Shown here: piece after piece, positions 46,552 to 58,676 of the stretch | How the letters are laid out: each line of letters starts with the position of its first letter | How positions within the stretch are numbered: the stretch's first letter is position 1 | Assembly (NCBI RefSeq): GCF_000264905.1 | Contig: NW_006763146.1 | Location: 439,587 to 503,586, forward strand | DNA: 64,000 nt | Origin: Stereum hirsutum FP-91666 SS1 | Taxonomy: Eukaryota > Basidiomycota > Agaricomycetes > Russulales > Stereaceae | Direction of reading: 5' to 3' | Made by a program: the position numbers and the translations under genes | The notes under the pieces: model-generated | What the model was told of the DNA's origin: nothing | Seen by the model: the letters and a program-made list of their open reading frames with translations, nothing else | Databases searched by the model: none

Positions 46552-47817
46552 TCATGGGGTATCTGCGATCCTTGCCACCAACTTCACCCCACTGACCTTC
46601 CCAGCTCCCATTCTCTCCAGCCCTCCCTGAATACCGCTCAGGCCACCCTCCAATAGGTCGACCTTATTCGGCTTTATGTCTCCGTCCTTCATCATCCTTT
46701 CCAACGATGCAAACAAACTCCTTGCGAGACGCGCATCTCCCATCTCCGGCTCGGCTGAACTCCCGAATACCCATACGGTGCGTTTTCCGTCTTTATCTTC
46801 TTCTCCCGGCTTTCCGATGCTGTCGGAGGGAGTGAGTGTCACGACCACTTTCCCACCTGGACTAAGAATAGACCAAGAGGCGATCTGCGAGTCTGGGATG
46901 GAGATGGAGTCGTAGATCATCTTAATGGGCTTTGTGGTGATGGAGGCCACTGCGTCTTTCAGGACGGAGTAGGGAGTCTTGTTATAGTCAATGACATGCG
47001 TCGCGCCAGCTGCTTTGCAGTATTCTTCGTTGTGGGACGACGCGGTGGTGATGATGGGATTGAATCCCGACATCTTCGCTAGCTGAATGGCTGTGGTCGA
47101 TAGAAGTTCTCAGTTAGACCCTGACAGAAAACAGGACGATGGTGATTCTAAGAATAAGCTAATCACTATACGTACCAAATTGTCCCACGGAACTGGAACC
47201 ACCTATTATCAGGACCGGTTCATCCTGATATTTTCCCCTGCCGTCCTCTTCCCAGGGTGCAAGGAGCCCCGCTCCGCCGCGAGATTTGAGCTCTGCGTAG
47301 TATCCCATGGCAGCAGTGACGAGGCCAAGAGGGATCGTAGAAGCTTCCTCGAATGTCAGGTTCGGGGGAATCTGTGAATGCTGAGGTCAACGGCGGAGAC
47401 TTCTTGACAATGCGCTGCGACAGACTTTGGCTGTAATAATCGCATCAGTTAGCCCATACTCTTGGAATGCATCTCTATCTATCGTGAAATTGCTTTGATA
47501 TATCCTTTACCCAAGCGGTCAGCCTCGAATTGCGGGGTGAAAGTGTTGAATTTGCCTTACACTCGCTCACCCTTCGCGAAACCCTGAACGTCAGCGCCGA
47601 CTTCCTCCACGACACCCGCGGCGTCAGACCCACAAACTATTGGGTAACTCGGGACTAGGAAACCCATGGCTTGCATGTAACGGTCGACGGGATTGAGGGC
47701 GGCCGCGATGATTCTCACCAGGAGTTGACCTTGTCCTGGCTTGGGAATAGGACGCGTACCAAGGGTGAAGGGACTGCCCTTGGATTCCAAGAGAAGTGCT
47801 TTCTGCGAAGCTGACAT
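46552..47817 (-). CDS. Medium-chain reductase, zinc-free quinone/enoyl reductase type
   Basis: Four exons (47561-47817, 47426-47474, 47176-47371, 46552-47090) encode 346 residues. The GroES-like half reads QKALLLESKGSPFTLGTRPIPKPGQGQLLVRIIAAALNPVDRYMQ...YPIVCGSDAAGVVEEVGADVQGF. It lacks the cysteine cluster of zinc alcohol dehydrogenases. The Rossmann half has VLIIGGSSSVGQFAIQLAKMSGF, the NADPH-binding glycine motif, then AAGATHVIDY. Fungal members include trans-acting enoyl reductases (ToxD/LovC kin) and general quinone or zinc-free oxidoreductases. With no polyketide synthase near, a stand-alone detoxifying reductase seems more likely. The second exon (49 nt) uses a weak GTCTGT donor but restores the AFQEYGLTDAIITAKIPPN motif. 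Confidence 0.88.
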
Positions 47818-47900
47818 GTCGATGTCTCTAGGAAACTGCTACTGAAGGAGGAGTTGATGGGTGCTGGTGGTCGTGGAACAGAGTGAGAGCATCTGTGGGA

Positions 47901-47906
47901 TATATA
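47901..47906 (-). promoter_or_regulatory. TATA box of the medium-chain reductase gene
   Basis: CCTATATATC on the minus strand puts TATATA about 85 nt before the ATG at 47817, the same spacing as in the glutathione transferase promoter. Confidence 0.5.
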
Positions 47907-50900
47907 GGCGGAGGCGGGATCCACGTCTGCTTCCGTGTCGACCTCTCTCAAAATAAGATGTAAGTGCTCGCACAGTTATTGAATGGGGGAAGTCTGAAAG
48001 TAAACGATGTCTTGTAAGTGTGGATAGTTGAGAGGTGGGATTGTGGCAAAATACAAGGTGGCGTGCTCGTCCAATGTGGGTCAACGTGGGTCAACATGAC
48101 TGATCACGTTGCTCTCTAATCTCACATCGTGTTCGCATACTTATCATAGCATAAACTTGAAAAATATCCTCACGAGTACCAAGGCCAACAAAGCAGAACG
48201 ACGATTACTGTTCTGCGCCGCCCGGGGCTAAGCTTTGAAGACTAGTGGAGACGGGCCTGGGCATCAATATTTTCATCAGATATACTTAGTAGCTCTGACA
48301 ATCCAACGTCGTGTTGTGGCCAATGGTGGCTCACTGACGATTAGAGTATCAGTCCCATGGAACAATAACACCCGATCATTTGCTCAGTGGAGCTTGAAAC
48401 AAGTAAGTGACACTGTGCCATTCAATGCAACTTTCGTCGATGTACTTACAGACTCTTACAGGCCATGTGCAACTTTTGCATCGCTTACAGATAAGGCTTA
48501 TACAATGGCAGATGGCCCTCCCGCCCATGCCTACCCCCACCAGCCCGACTCACCACCCTATACGAAACCATGAAATACCAGACCCTTTGACGATTCTCAT
48601 CCCATTCGTGAGCGTTGTATCTACACATTTACGATGGGAATACTGACGCGACTGGTTCTACTACATCTATGCAGGGCTTGGGCCAAAAAAACCGAGATGG
48701 CGCTTATGCAGCGAGGGTCCACAGCGGTTGCTCGTCTATCCCGCGTACCGGAGGCGACTGGCACCAGACCGGAAATGCTTCCTCGTAAGTAGATCATGAC
48801 ATCCACTCTCATTCGCTAGACCATAATTTTCTAATGGTCTTGGATGTATCTGATTGACCCACATGCTATGTTACTTGCAGGGGCCCCTCTCCCTTGACTG
48901 GCGTATGATATTTTCTTGCTGTGCCTCGATTACTTGTAGGCACGAGTGTGGACCCCTTCCCGAATTGCTTACTGACTCACCACTTCTGCGTATAGAGTTT
49001 GTACGGTATGTCTCAGGCCTTAGCATTACTCCTATCCCACCACAAGTTCGAACTCTCGCTTTTGACAAACTGCGTCAAGGATTTGCCGACACCCTCCAAT
49101 CTATCACCAATAAGAGGCTCGAATCCCCTTTCTCGGCCAGTCGACATCCCGCACTGCACCAACCCTCCATACTACTTGCCGGGTATTCCATCGCAATGAA
49201 GCACGGTGCCGACCCGATTCCCGAGTCCTGACAGTGACACGGACAACCCGACGCTCCGAGCTTTGACGGTGCCTATGGCTATGCTCCATCCCACCGCCAA
49301 ATACGAGCTTCGGTGTGGCAAGTCGACGCCACAGAGGTACGTAGCCATGACGCCACAACTACTTCGGACACTGATCATCCTGGATCGTCAATAAGCTCGA
49401 GCCTCCCGTGCTCCCACCGGGGCTTGTAGCAGTGCTTTTGTACGGCGTTAGCGCTGTCATGGTCCGAACTCATCTCTCTCTCTTCACCTCAAGGAGCGGA
49501 TACTGACAAGTTACGGCCTTCCTGTCCGTGTAATATGTTGTGGTCCACAACATCGCAGCGAGAGACCTTTCTTCGGTATTGGCTTTCTTTTCTAGCGGAC
49601 CCGAAATGACACTGACCTATCCCACGACAGTACACCACTTCGATCTCGATTGTCGTCAAAGCTCCAGAGACCGCAACCAAGACTTTATTCGCCCCATCGC
49701 CACCGAAAGTCTTGGACCTACCTACTCACGCCCATGCGCCCTCAGTCTCGAGTCCGACCGCGCATCACCTCGAGTTGATTGTGGCCCTCAAGCTTCGAGC
49801 TTCAAGGCCGACTCAGCCCTCAGCCCTCAACTTCCATTTCAGCGACCAGATTCAGGTTCCATCAGAAGAAGAGTCGTGAGGAAAGTTAAGCACAAAGACA
49901 GACGGACGGGGTATAAAACCGCGATGAAATTGATGCCGTCGTCGTCGTACGTCTCGTCGTAATGCACTCCTCGCCCGCCCTGTCAATATTTTCCATTGCC
50001 CCACCCATTCCTGTCATCGCAAGTGACTCTGACTATGACACGGAAAAGACTCTGAGCTCAGAACCTTCCTCAAACACCTCGTTCTCACGTCCGCGCCACA
50101 CCAGTGATCTCACTCAGCCTTCACGATTCATCCCCAAACGCCGCGCACCCACGGTATATCGGTATACTGTATCGGTACCATCATCCAGCACGCTGCACCA
50201 TCATGACTGCGTCATCGTTCTTGCTTCGCCCGTTCCATTTCTATGACACTGACTCGAATGAACTTTACGCCTCTGCGGCTCGATGGCCCGTACTCCGTAC
50301 TGTATATACTCACCCTCCATCGAATCCCCACAGGCCACAGCCATGCATCGATGACGAGGATGATATACTGCACAGCAAGGCATGAGTAGTGACTCTTACT
50401 TCGCCGGCTGCAATATACATATCTGGATTCTGCACACTGGAGAAAATCAACTACGAAAAGACATTTCCCCTCGTTTTCTTCTCTGAAATTTGGCGCTGGA
50501 CACGTACCCCTCATCCAAGGCTTCTTTCAGGTCGCATCGTTCCCCGTACGGAGAGAACCTGAAAGTACAGAGGAAGGTGATGCAGCCCAGTCAACAACAC
50601 CATCTTTTTGCATTCCCTTATAAGTGCACAAAAGGAAAGATATAAAGACAAAACGACCGCTTTTTTAAATCCGTATCAAACCGTGTCCATTATTAATGAG
50701 TCGACCGTACCCTACGTAGAGTACAAGCTATATCACCCTGCCAATGAAGACTCCTGATTCCGACTCCTGTGTACACTTTGAACTTGAGCTGCCGACCATA
50801 TACCGACTGTTATAGAACGACACGCTATACCAGGTCCACAAATCAAAGTTCAACCACAACCGACACCGACACCCATAACACCGGTATCTATACCACAACC

Positions 50901-51873
50901 TCCCCTAGTCCTACTACATTCCCTTACAGAAAAGAAAGAAAGAAAAGAACCACACCCAGAATAAAAATCCAAAATTCCTAATTCCTAAAGACACATCCAA
51001 AGTTCAAACTCATAGAGACATTACATTACACAACATTGACATTGACAGAGCAGAGAAAGGTTAGAGAAAGGGCAAGGCATAGCATGGGGGCATAACATCA
51101 TATCATATCATATCATAGTATCGTATCATAGTATCGTATCATGTACATCTCGCGGTCGATACGGGTGTGATCGAGGCGAGTAAAATCGAGCGGAGGGGGT
51201 AGGTAGGTAGGTAAGTCGGTGAGTGGGTGAGTAAGTGAGTAGGTGAGTAGACCACGGAGTGGGTAAGTGAGTAGATAGGTAGGATCGCCGACAGTAACGG
51301 CGAAGCAGTCGAGCAGTCGTAGTCGGTGAGTAGTAGCAAGTATGAAGCAGGGAGCAAGGCAGCACGAATCGAAAACAACGGCCACAATCACCGGTCACCG
51401 GTCACTAATCAAAAAGAAAAGAAACAAAAGGGAGAAACAAAAAAATCGTAGTCAGCCTAACCGACCACACACCAACTAATAACACACAGACGAGCGACCA
51501 AATGCGAAATGTGCATGAGGAGTAGGGTCGATAGAGATGAAATGAACGAGAACGTGAATGGTATGATATACACAGACGGCCAAGCAAACCGTCATCGAGT
51601 CGTAACGAAATGAAATGAAACGAACAAACCAAAGTCGGATAAGGAGGAAGAGTCGAATGGAAATACTAATGCACATTTTGGGACATGGGACAACGATAAC
51701 ACGCGTCATCGGCATCGTCGTTGTCGGCGTCGGCGGCGGTGGCGTCATCATCGTCGTCGAAGGGAGGAGTAAATAGTGGTGAGATGAGCAGATGGGGACG
51801 AATGATACAGCGGTGTTCAGAGTGGATATGTGAAATAGAAAAGAGAAGAATGAACGAGCAAGAGAAAGAAAGA

Positions 51874-51950
51874 GCACGGCGACTGGATAGGAATAGGACA
51901 CGGGCACGGTGACTGGATAGGAATAGGACATGGGCACGGTGACTGGATAG
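51874..51950. repeat. 30-bp tandem repeat, 2.6 copies
   Basis: Unit begins GGCACGGTGACTGGATAG and continues with GAATAGGACATG. The copies differ by one or two bases. Confidence 0.75.
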
Positions 51951-52266
51951 TAGATCGGACAATGAACAAAAGCACGTCAACTAGATCAAACAAGACAGAA
52001 GAAAAAGGTGAGAAGAAGACTGAGGACTAGAGACAGTAGACGGGACACGTTAGAAAGGAGACGAAGACAGGAACACATCCCGGCGGGGAAAGCACCATCC
52101 GGAACAATCAGTACAGGATTCTGTGGGCAACGGGCGACGGTAGACAGCGTTCGGGACCATGACCATGCAATATTCGTTTCTTTCGAGACGGGTATCGGAC
52201 TATTAGCGGGGTGGGAGCGGGGCGGCCAAAGGTATGACCTTTTACTGAGTCATCGTCGTGCGCGAC

Positions 52267-55077
52267 TCATGAAGTCTCCATCCCGCTCGGCTCCTCCTTC
52301 ACCTGCACGCCCTGTCCCTGCCTCCTCAAACTCCTCGTCGCAGGTCTTCCCCTCTCCCCACTGCTCTCCTTCCCAATACCCTCACTGCCCGGCGAATCCG
52401 CCACATCCATCCCATTCTCTCCCTCCTCTCCCTCCTGACCATCACCATCCCCGTCAGCTCCAGTCCCCATCCCCATCTCACTCCCCTCCATCCCGTCCTC
52501 TCCCAGATCCATCTCATCTCCCTCCGCCACATCATGCAACCTCCCATTCCCATTCCCATTCCCATTGCCCATCTTCCCCGCCTTCCCGTTGCTATTGTTA
52601 TACGACGCAGGAATAAGCCCCGACAAATCCGGGACTTCAGAATGCAGCATCAGTCCGCCCATATCGTCCGTCTCTCCCGTCTCCGATTTGTTTGCCCCGT
52701 TGGCATTGCCGTTGAGCATTCCAGAAGAGGTGATGAGGGAAGACGGAGAGAGGATTTTTCCGCCGGTTTGGAGTTGCGCTTCCAGTTCGCGGTTGCGGCT
52801 CGCTTGGGCGGAGACGAGCTGTTGGAGGTACCTATATGATGTCGATCGAGTCAGCTTTTGGTTCGTCTGGAAGTGGCGAGAGAACGAAGGGAAGGTGGGG
52901 ATGAAGGAGCAGAACGCACCGGATATACTCCACACTCTTCCTCAAAATCATCCCCTTATTCGCCTTGACCACGCCATCCCCGCCCGCCTCGCCCTTCTCG
53001 TCCTCCTTCGGCGAGCCCGTCGAAGCCGGCTGGGCGAGTGGAGGCGCGAGGTTGCCGTAGAGGATGTCTTCGGTGGTTGGGGAGAGTGGTGGCTGGGATG
53101 CGGCTGCAAAGGGAAGAGGTGGTCAGTCTGATGTTCGTGGGAAGAAAGAAGGGGGGTGGGTGGAAGGGCGATGTATGCGTAGAGGACGATGCATGCGATA
53201 AAATATGAATATACGCGTTATGAGCCATATTTGCGTTCAGAAGCCAGCACACGATACATGCGTTACAAGTGTGCATATAACCATATATGTGTTCAAAATG
53301 CAGCGCACGATATATGCGTAGATGTCGTTGTATGCGGTTAAAGATAGATATACGCGTTGTAAATGTGCATACACGCCATATATACGCTCAGAAACCCGAC
53401 ATATGCGCCCAAACCACGCATATATACGCTCAAAATTGCGAATATGAGCTAGAAGACGGCCATATGCGTCACGGCCGTTCATACCGCATTTCCAAACACG
53501 GGTCGCGCCGAGCGTCCCTCACAGCAGCACATTTAAAACCAGGGACTCGTCCCTCACAGCGGCACAAGAAAGGACCTCGTCCCTCACAACACGTCGAAGG
53601 ACTCAAGAGACTCGCAACACGTCGAAGGACTGAAGAGACTCACCACTAGGATCGAGCATACACTCCGGAATGAGCGTCGCAAGCTCGCTGATCTTCTCAT
53701 TGATATTATCCCTCCGCCTCCTCTCGACCGCATTATGCGACTCGCGCCTCCTGCGCCTCTTCTCGTTCGCGAGCATCGCCCTGGACCTAAGGTCAGTCTA
53801 TACATTTTCACCACTCACATTTCCCTTGCGAAAGAGAACACGCACTGTTTCGCCGCCGCGTCCATAACGCCGCCATTCTGCGCCGGACTCTGGTCCCGCA
53901 TACCCCCCAGGCCGTTCACGTCCTTCGGACTGACGCCCAGCCCTCCCTGGGGCGTCCCAAAGGGCCCATAACCGCCCCCGCCGAGACTCTCGGGCGTAGG
54001 CAGGCTGAATTCTTGACCGTGTCCGCCACCGTGTCCGCCTGCGCTTCCGGGGGGCATGAACCACCCGCTCGTCGTACTGCTGCTGAGCGAGTGCAACGAC
54101 ATGGGCGAGACGGGCATCGTCGGCGTGCCCCGATGAGTCGAGCCCGAGTGCGACGGGATAAGGATCGCATGTGGATGCGGGGGTTGTTGTTGCTGTTGTT
54201 GTTGTCCCTGTGAGGAGAGATGGGAGGAGAGCGAGGAGTGCCGGGGGGGCGATGTGGAGGAGATGCTGCCCCGTTTGGCGCGTGTGTTTCGGGCCGGACC
54301 GCCGTGGGTGGAGGGGGGCTCACCGAGACTGGCGAGGGCGGATCCTGTGTGGTCTCGCGAACGAGAGCGCGAGCGGCCAGGGGCGGAGGCGGGGCTGGGG
54401 GAGTGGTGCGACCGGCTGAAGGAGTCGATCTGGTGCTGGTAGGACGAGGGCGGGGGCTCGTGGGGGTCGTAGCGGAGGGAGGATGACAATGCGGGGAGGG
54501 TGGAATTAAAGTGCGGGGGTGGGCCGGAGGTGTGGGGTGATGTGGGGTTGTTGCCCCCGTTGGAGGTGGGCGAGTACGGGTCGTGGAAGGAGGACGGGTG
54601 GGCGAGCGAGGGCAGGTCAGGGCGGTGGTGTGTCTGCGAGGGCAGCGAGAAGCCGTTGTTGTGGTGTCCGCCGGTGTTGTGGTGGTGTGAGCTCGGGGCG
54701 GAGATGTCGAAGATGTTGTGTCGGTAGCCTTGGCTGTCGTACGCCCCGCTGCCGTTGACGTGGTGCTCAGGCGCGTCCGGCGAGTGCGTTGACCGCTCGT
54801 GCGACTGGTGGTGGCCGTGGTTTGGCGCGGGCGAGTGTGCCATCAGGCTTGCGAGCTCGTCGCCAAAGTCCATGTTGGGGTCGTTCGCGGACTTGCGGAA
54901 AGGGTCGTTGATGAAGTGGGTGCCGATGCTGAACATGCTGTTGGGGTCGAACGCGTGGCCGTTGGGGGACGTCGCGGACGGTGGCGGGGAGGGGTTCGAG
55001 GGCGGGGGAGACGGCAAGTGGAAACCCTCCTGGCGGACCTGGGGCTTGTAGGTGTTGTTGGAGGGAAAGAAAGACAT
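52267..55077 (-). CDS. bHLH transcription factor with polyQ and long HLH loop
   Basis: Four exons (53846-55077, 53644-53786, 52920-53103, 52267-52831) give 707 residues. The first ~410 are disordered, rich in His, Ser, Pro and Gly, with a QQQQQQQ tract (54181-54207) and many HH pairs. The basic region and helix 1, at about 417-455, read KRRRRESHNAVERRRRDNINEKISELATLIPE. His, Glu and Arg at the usual contact positions predict CACGTG E-box binding (inference). A ~55-residue Pro/Gly loop, itself cut by a 540-nt intron, precedes helix 2, ANKGMILRKSVEYIRYLQQLVSAQASRNRELEAQL, which runs on into a leucine-zipper-like stretch. The tail has an NGNGNGNG run, an acidic region and an SUMO-like VKEE. It acts in the nucleus; target genes unknown. 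Confidence 0.92.
53104..53643 (-). repeat. Repeat-filled intron 2 of the bHLH gene
   Basis: The 540-nt intron contains many copies of ATATGCGT-like or ACGCATAT-like octamers (about 53180-53470). Near 53515-53600 there are four CGTCCCTCACA repeats. At its donor end lies a 26-bp tandem pair (ACACGTCGAAGGACT...AGAGACTC, 53590-53645). The tandem pair duplicates the splice donor itself: one copy gives GTGAGTCTC, the other GCGAGTCTC. Confidence 0.6.
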
Positions 55078-56505
55078 GATGGGGGGACGACTGGGGCGGC
55101 CGAGAGTGCGTCTTTGTGGGGCGATCAACAAATGAAAACAAGATGCGTGAGTACGTAGGAAGTCGTAGGCGTCCAATGGCGGCGGTCGTAGCGCGGTACG
55201 TCGAGCAGAAGGACTATGTATCGCTCCCCTCCTTTCGGGGTCTCCGGTCCCTCGCCCCCAAGTCCGTCCCTCGCCCCGCCACAACGGCTCGGCCCCCCCG
55301 CAATCCATCCTCCAAGGCACACTCCCAAGTCTTCCTTTTCCCCACACCGCTTCCCCCTTTCCCCCTTCCTCGCCCCTCCTCTCCCTGCCCTCCCTCTGTC
55401 CCCAGCCACACGCGGTCCCCCACAGACAGACGCTGAACAAAGCGACCGGCCCTGGTGTCAACGTTCTCCCCGCCAGACAGCCCCGTAAGTGTATGTCCGA
55501 AAGCCCGCAGGGCCCGGCTCGGCTCTTTCAATGATCTCGTTTACCACCACATCCCATTCCAGGCCTCCTCGCCAATAGTGAAACACCATGACAAATCGAC
55601 GGAACTTCCGTTCACGCGAAAAACAAACTCAAAAAACACAGACAAGAGATCGTAAAGCGTCATAGAGCGCTGTCAAACCCTCGCGAGTGAACGCTCGAAC
55701 CTGCGCGGGCGGCAAGTTTCCCCCGTCGACGCCAGACGCAGACCTACCCCAGACCATAAATGGTAATACGTCCGAGTGCGGAGCCCCAGATTCAAAGCAC
55801 GATGGTTCATAAATAAGTTCTACAGTACCTAGTATTTCCCCGCACCCCGCACCCCACAACTGCTCGGTAACTTATTATTGTACTCCCCGTCGGGTTCGGA
55901 TGGTGACGAGACGGATATGGATATGGATAACCTCTGGATTACTGAGTGGACGATAAAAAAATGAGAGAGCAGTGTGATTCAGAGTTACACATTGACAATC
56001 GCCGACATTTATTCTCTCTCTCCTCCCCCTAGATCTCTTGCACTCTCCTCGCCTCTCCTCTCCGAACTAACCATCTCCTCTCCGAACTCACCACATCCCC
56101 CGCTCATACCCAATAACACCACGCGCTCGCAGCTCGTATCACATCCCTCCCTACATAACTTACCTACGTACCTATCATACCTCCCTCAAATCGGATTCAT
56201 CCCTCGTATTATGGTCTCCCGCCGGCGTCGCGCGGGCCCGAAGCATCTTTCTGCCTCCTTCCTGCCTCCCTATGTAAAGGTTCCCCCTGTCGACGCTTCC
56301 ACTTCCTTCCATGTGTAAGCACTTACTTACTTATCCTCGATCCTCGCTCGTCACCATCCCCATCCAAGAAGGAGGAGAAAGAGAAAGAGAAGGAGGAGAA
56401 GGAGGAGAAGAACTGCGCAACGCACCAATCGGCATCTTTCGATCTGGTTCTGATCAGCATCGGCCAATTGCAGTCGTGCGTGCTTCAATGCTTGGTTTAA
56501 GTACT
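55078..56505. other. Promoter region of bHLH gene and gene-poor spacer
   Basis: C/T-rich on the plus strand (55240-55440), thus purine-rich when read with the bHLH gene. No TATA box and no supported gene. A purine tract (GAGAAAGAGAAAGAGAAGG) lies at about 56370-56410. Confidence 0.4.
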
Positions 56506-57599
56506 TACAGCCGTTTGCATATGAGATCGGAGTGATGCGCGGTGAAAAAAATGGGCGCGCCTCAACCAAACAAAGCCATAAATGGGACTTCTTCTCGGCA
56601 CACTTCGGCAGTGGCACCGAGGGCGTTTGGCTCCTTGGGTATCTTCCGACAGCCTCTAGGCACAATTCTCTGTGTATTCTATCTTATTATAAGAAAAGTA
56701 TATGTATCATGTCGATCAACCGAGCATGCAAAACTAAGAGACACGGAGCAGCTACCCCAGGATATCAGAATGTCAATGAAACGATGGACGGTCAACTCGA
56801 CAAATGTGCGGACTTCGACTCCACAACAAAGCACCGAACTCATTGAAAGAGCCGAGCCGTGATGCTCAAGAGGGGGTGCAACTGTAGACAAATCAACTAC
56901 ATATAGGGATGATGTTGGGAATGTAATGAATGAAGGGAATTCGACAGAAGTACATTCAAGCGAGGACAGTTTGGGAACAGTAGGATTCGTCGTACAGGGA
57001 TGTGTCCAGATGTTGTATGCGTGATTTGAATCTTCGTCGGGGAAACAATTACGAAGTTGATACCAAGAGTGAGAGGAAATCAACCGCGACGGCGGCTGCA
57101 GGAGCATGAGTGCTCGCTGCGAACATACACTCGGATAGGCAAGAAACCAAAGCATATAGGATGGAAACACGACTCACATATGTTTCTATATCAGCCATCT
57201 GACAAAGTTCTGACCATCTGAACTCCTGCGATTCCTTCCATCCGTCATCACAAAATCCCGTACCTACACCAGTGCCTACGAGTGTTCGAAAACCATGGAA
57301 GTTGCGAAAGGATTTGAAGATGTATGGAGTTGGCGACGGACAATGAGGGCCCAGGCAGCCTGAGTAGTCCAGTCTTGGTCCATTCAGCGTATGTTGGATA
57401 AGCCTGTTGAGCAATGAGCGCAAGCAATGGCAGAACGAAACAGAGCTTGCAGAGCTGAACGCTGAACTTATCAGACTCATTCGCCACACAAGCCTGCCGA
57501 AGTCGCGCCGAAGTGAACTGCCGTTTATGGCGTTGTTTGGCTGAGGCACGCCATTTTTTTCTCCGCGCGTCACTCCGATCTCATATGCAAACGGCTGTA
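56506..57599. mobile_element. 1.1-kb element with ~110-bp inverted repeats
   Basis: 56506-56612 and the reverse complement of 57487-57599 are about 85-90% identical. Both start TACAGCCGTTTGCATATG and contain a run of A's, a CCTCA-CCAAACAA segment and CTTCGGCAG. The 870-bp middle has no transposase-like frame, so it looks like a non-autonomous DNA element (large MITE) or an inverted duplication. No clear target-site duplication flanks it. Confidence 0.55.
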
Positions 57600-58075
57600 T
57601 TCGTGCCTCTCGGATTTAAATTGAGGATGACGATGATACAAGCAAGTGCTGATTATACTTATGATTATGATTATGATACGTGACCGTATGTTTGCTTGGT
57701 TGATTGCTTGTGGTATGTTACCCTGTACGACCGTCTACTGATACTCGTCATGCAATGGATGTAAGTACTTATGGTATATTACGCCTACGTATAGGAGTCG
57801 ACCGTCGACGTCGCAGTCCAATATTCATCATTCGTTATTCGTTATTACTTATTCGTTATTGGAGGGAAGACTGTCACTGTCACCCTCATACAGCCTTCAG
57901 GCTTCAGGTCGCCGATTATTAGTAAGTAGCCGGCCCCTCGTCATCCTCATCCTCACCCTCACCTATCACCCTCTATCACCCTTCTCCATTCCATCCCATC
58001 ATCCTCCTCGCCTCTGAATCCGAGTCCCAACGACACTTCAAGTTCAAACCAACACGGTACACCCAGCCCAAAATT

Positions 58076-58114
<39 letters not shown>

Positions 58115-58676
58115 CGTCGGCTTTCAAACCCCCACAGCCTCCCATCCTCTTGCAGCCTCTTGCTCCACATATCAAATATCAAATATCAGACCGAGTACGT
58201 ATACATAAGGTTACAATTGCGATTCAAATGTGGGGCGCAGATTTCAGATTTCAAAGACGATCCAGATTTGTTGATTCTTGAGAGCCGACGTTTGATGTCA
58301 GCTCGAGCAGGGTTGCCAAGCCTGAGACGGACGGGTCTCCTACTAATTGCTATGCTATTACGATTTGGTTTCGACGCTGGGGATCCGGAGGTAGGGGGAA
58401 TAAATAGGTAGATTCCACCTCTCTGCTGATGAACAGTTCACCTCTTCCGTAGGATGTGACGCGAAGGTACGTTCTTCAGAATCAAAGGAGTTTGCCAGTG
58501 GTAACCTAGCGCGACGGTCGACCTAACACTTTCGTCCAACATTAATAGTAAGCATTCCCAATTGCAAGCACGCCGCACGACACCTCCCAAAAGAAATCGC
58601 CGCGACGCGACGGACATGTGCATGTGATGGATAGGGGAGGATAGGGGCTGAGGGCTCCACCGACAGCGACATCGAC
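57600..58676. other. Spacer with simple repeats
   Basis: TTATGATTATGATTATG at about 57658-57675, a TTCGTTATT direct repeat near 57835-57860, and a (CA)n microsatellite follow. No gene is supported. Confidence 0.5.
58082..58113. repeat. (CA)n microsatellite
   Basis: About fifteen CA dinucleotides in an uninterrupted run. Confidence 0.9.

Larger units (their letters stand above)
47818..52266. other. 4.4-kb region without a firmly supported gene
   Basis: Possible exons occur on the plus strand: 48512-48573 (MADGPPAHAYPHQPDSPP...), 48676-48783, and Ser/Arg-rich frames 49540-49962 and 49962-50246 (RRRVVRKVKHKDRRTGYKTAMK; SDSDYDTEKTLSSE). I cannot join them convincingly. From ~50.4 kb on the sequence is low-complexity: ATCAT/ATCGT runs at 51086-51142 and GGTA/GTGA runs at 51200-51250. 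This last part may be 3' UTR or spacer of the bHLH gene. Confidence 0.35.

Noticed and set aside
46552..47817. Zinc alcohol dehydrogenase
   Set aside because: The structural and catalytic cysteine motifs of zinc ADHs are absent, so the zinc-free reductase branch fits better.
49540..50246. Ser/Arg-rich frames as a gene
   Set aside because: They may be coding, but I could not find a splice plan joining them or a family, so I list the region only.
53815..53846. bHLH exon 1 continuing to the stop at 53815
   Set aside because: The GTGCGT donor at 53845 and the next exon supply the bHLH basic region in phase; read-through would remove it.
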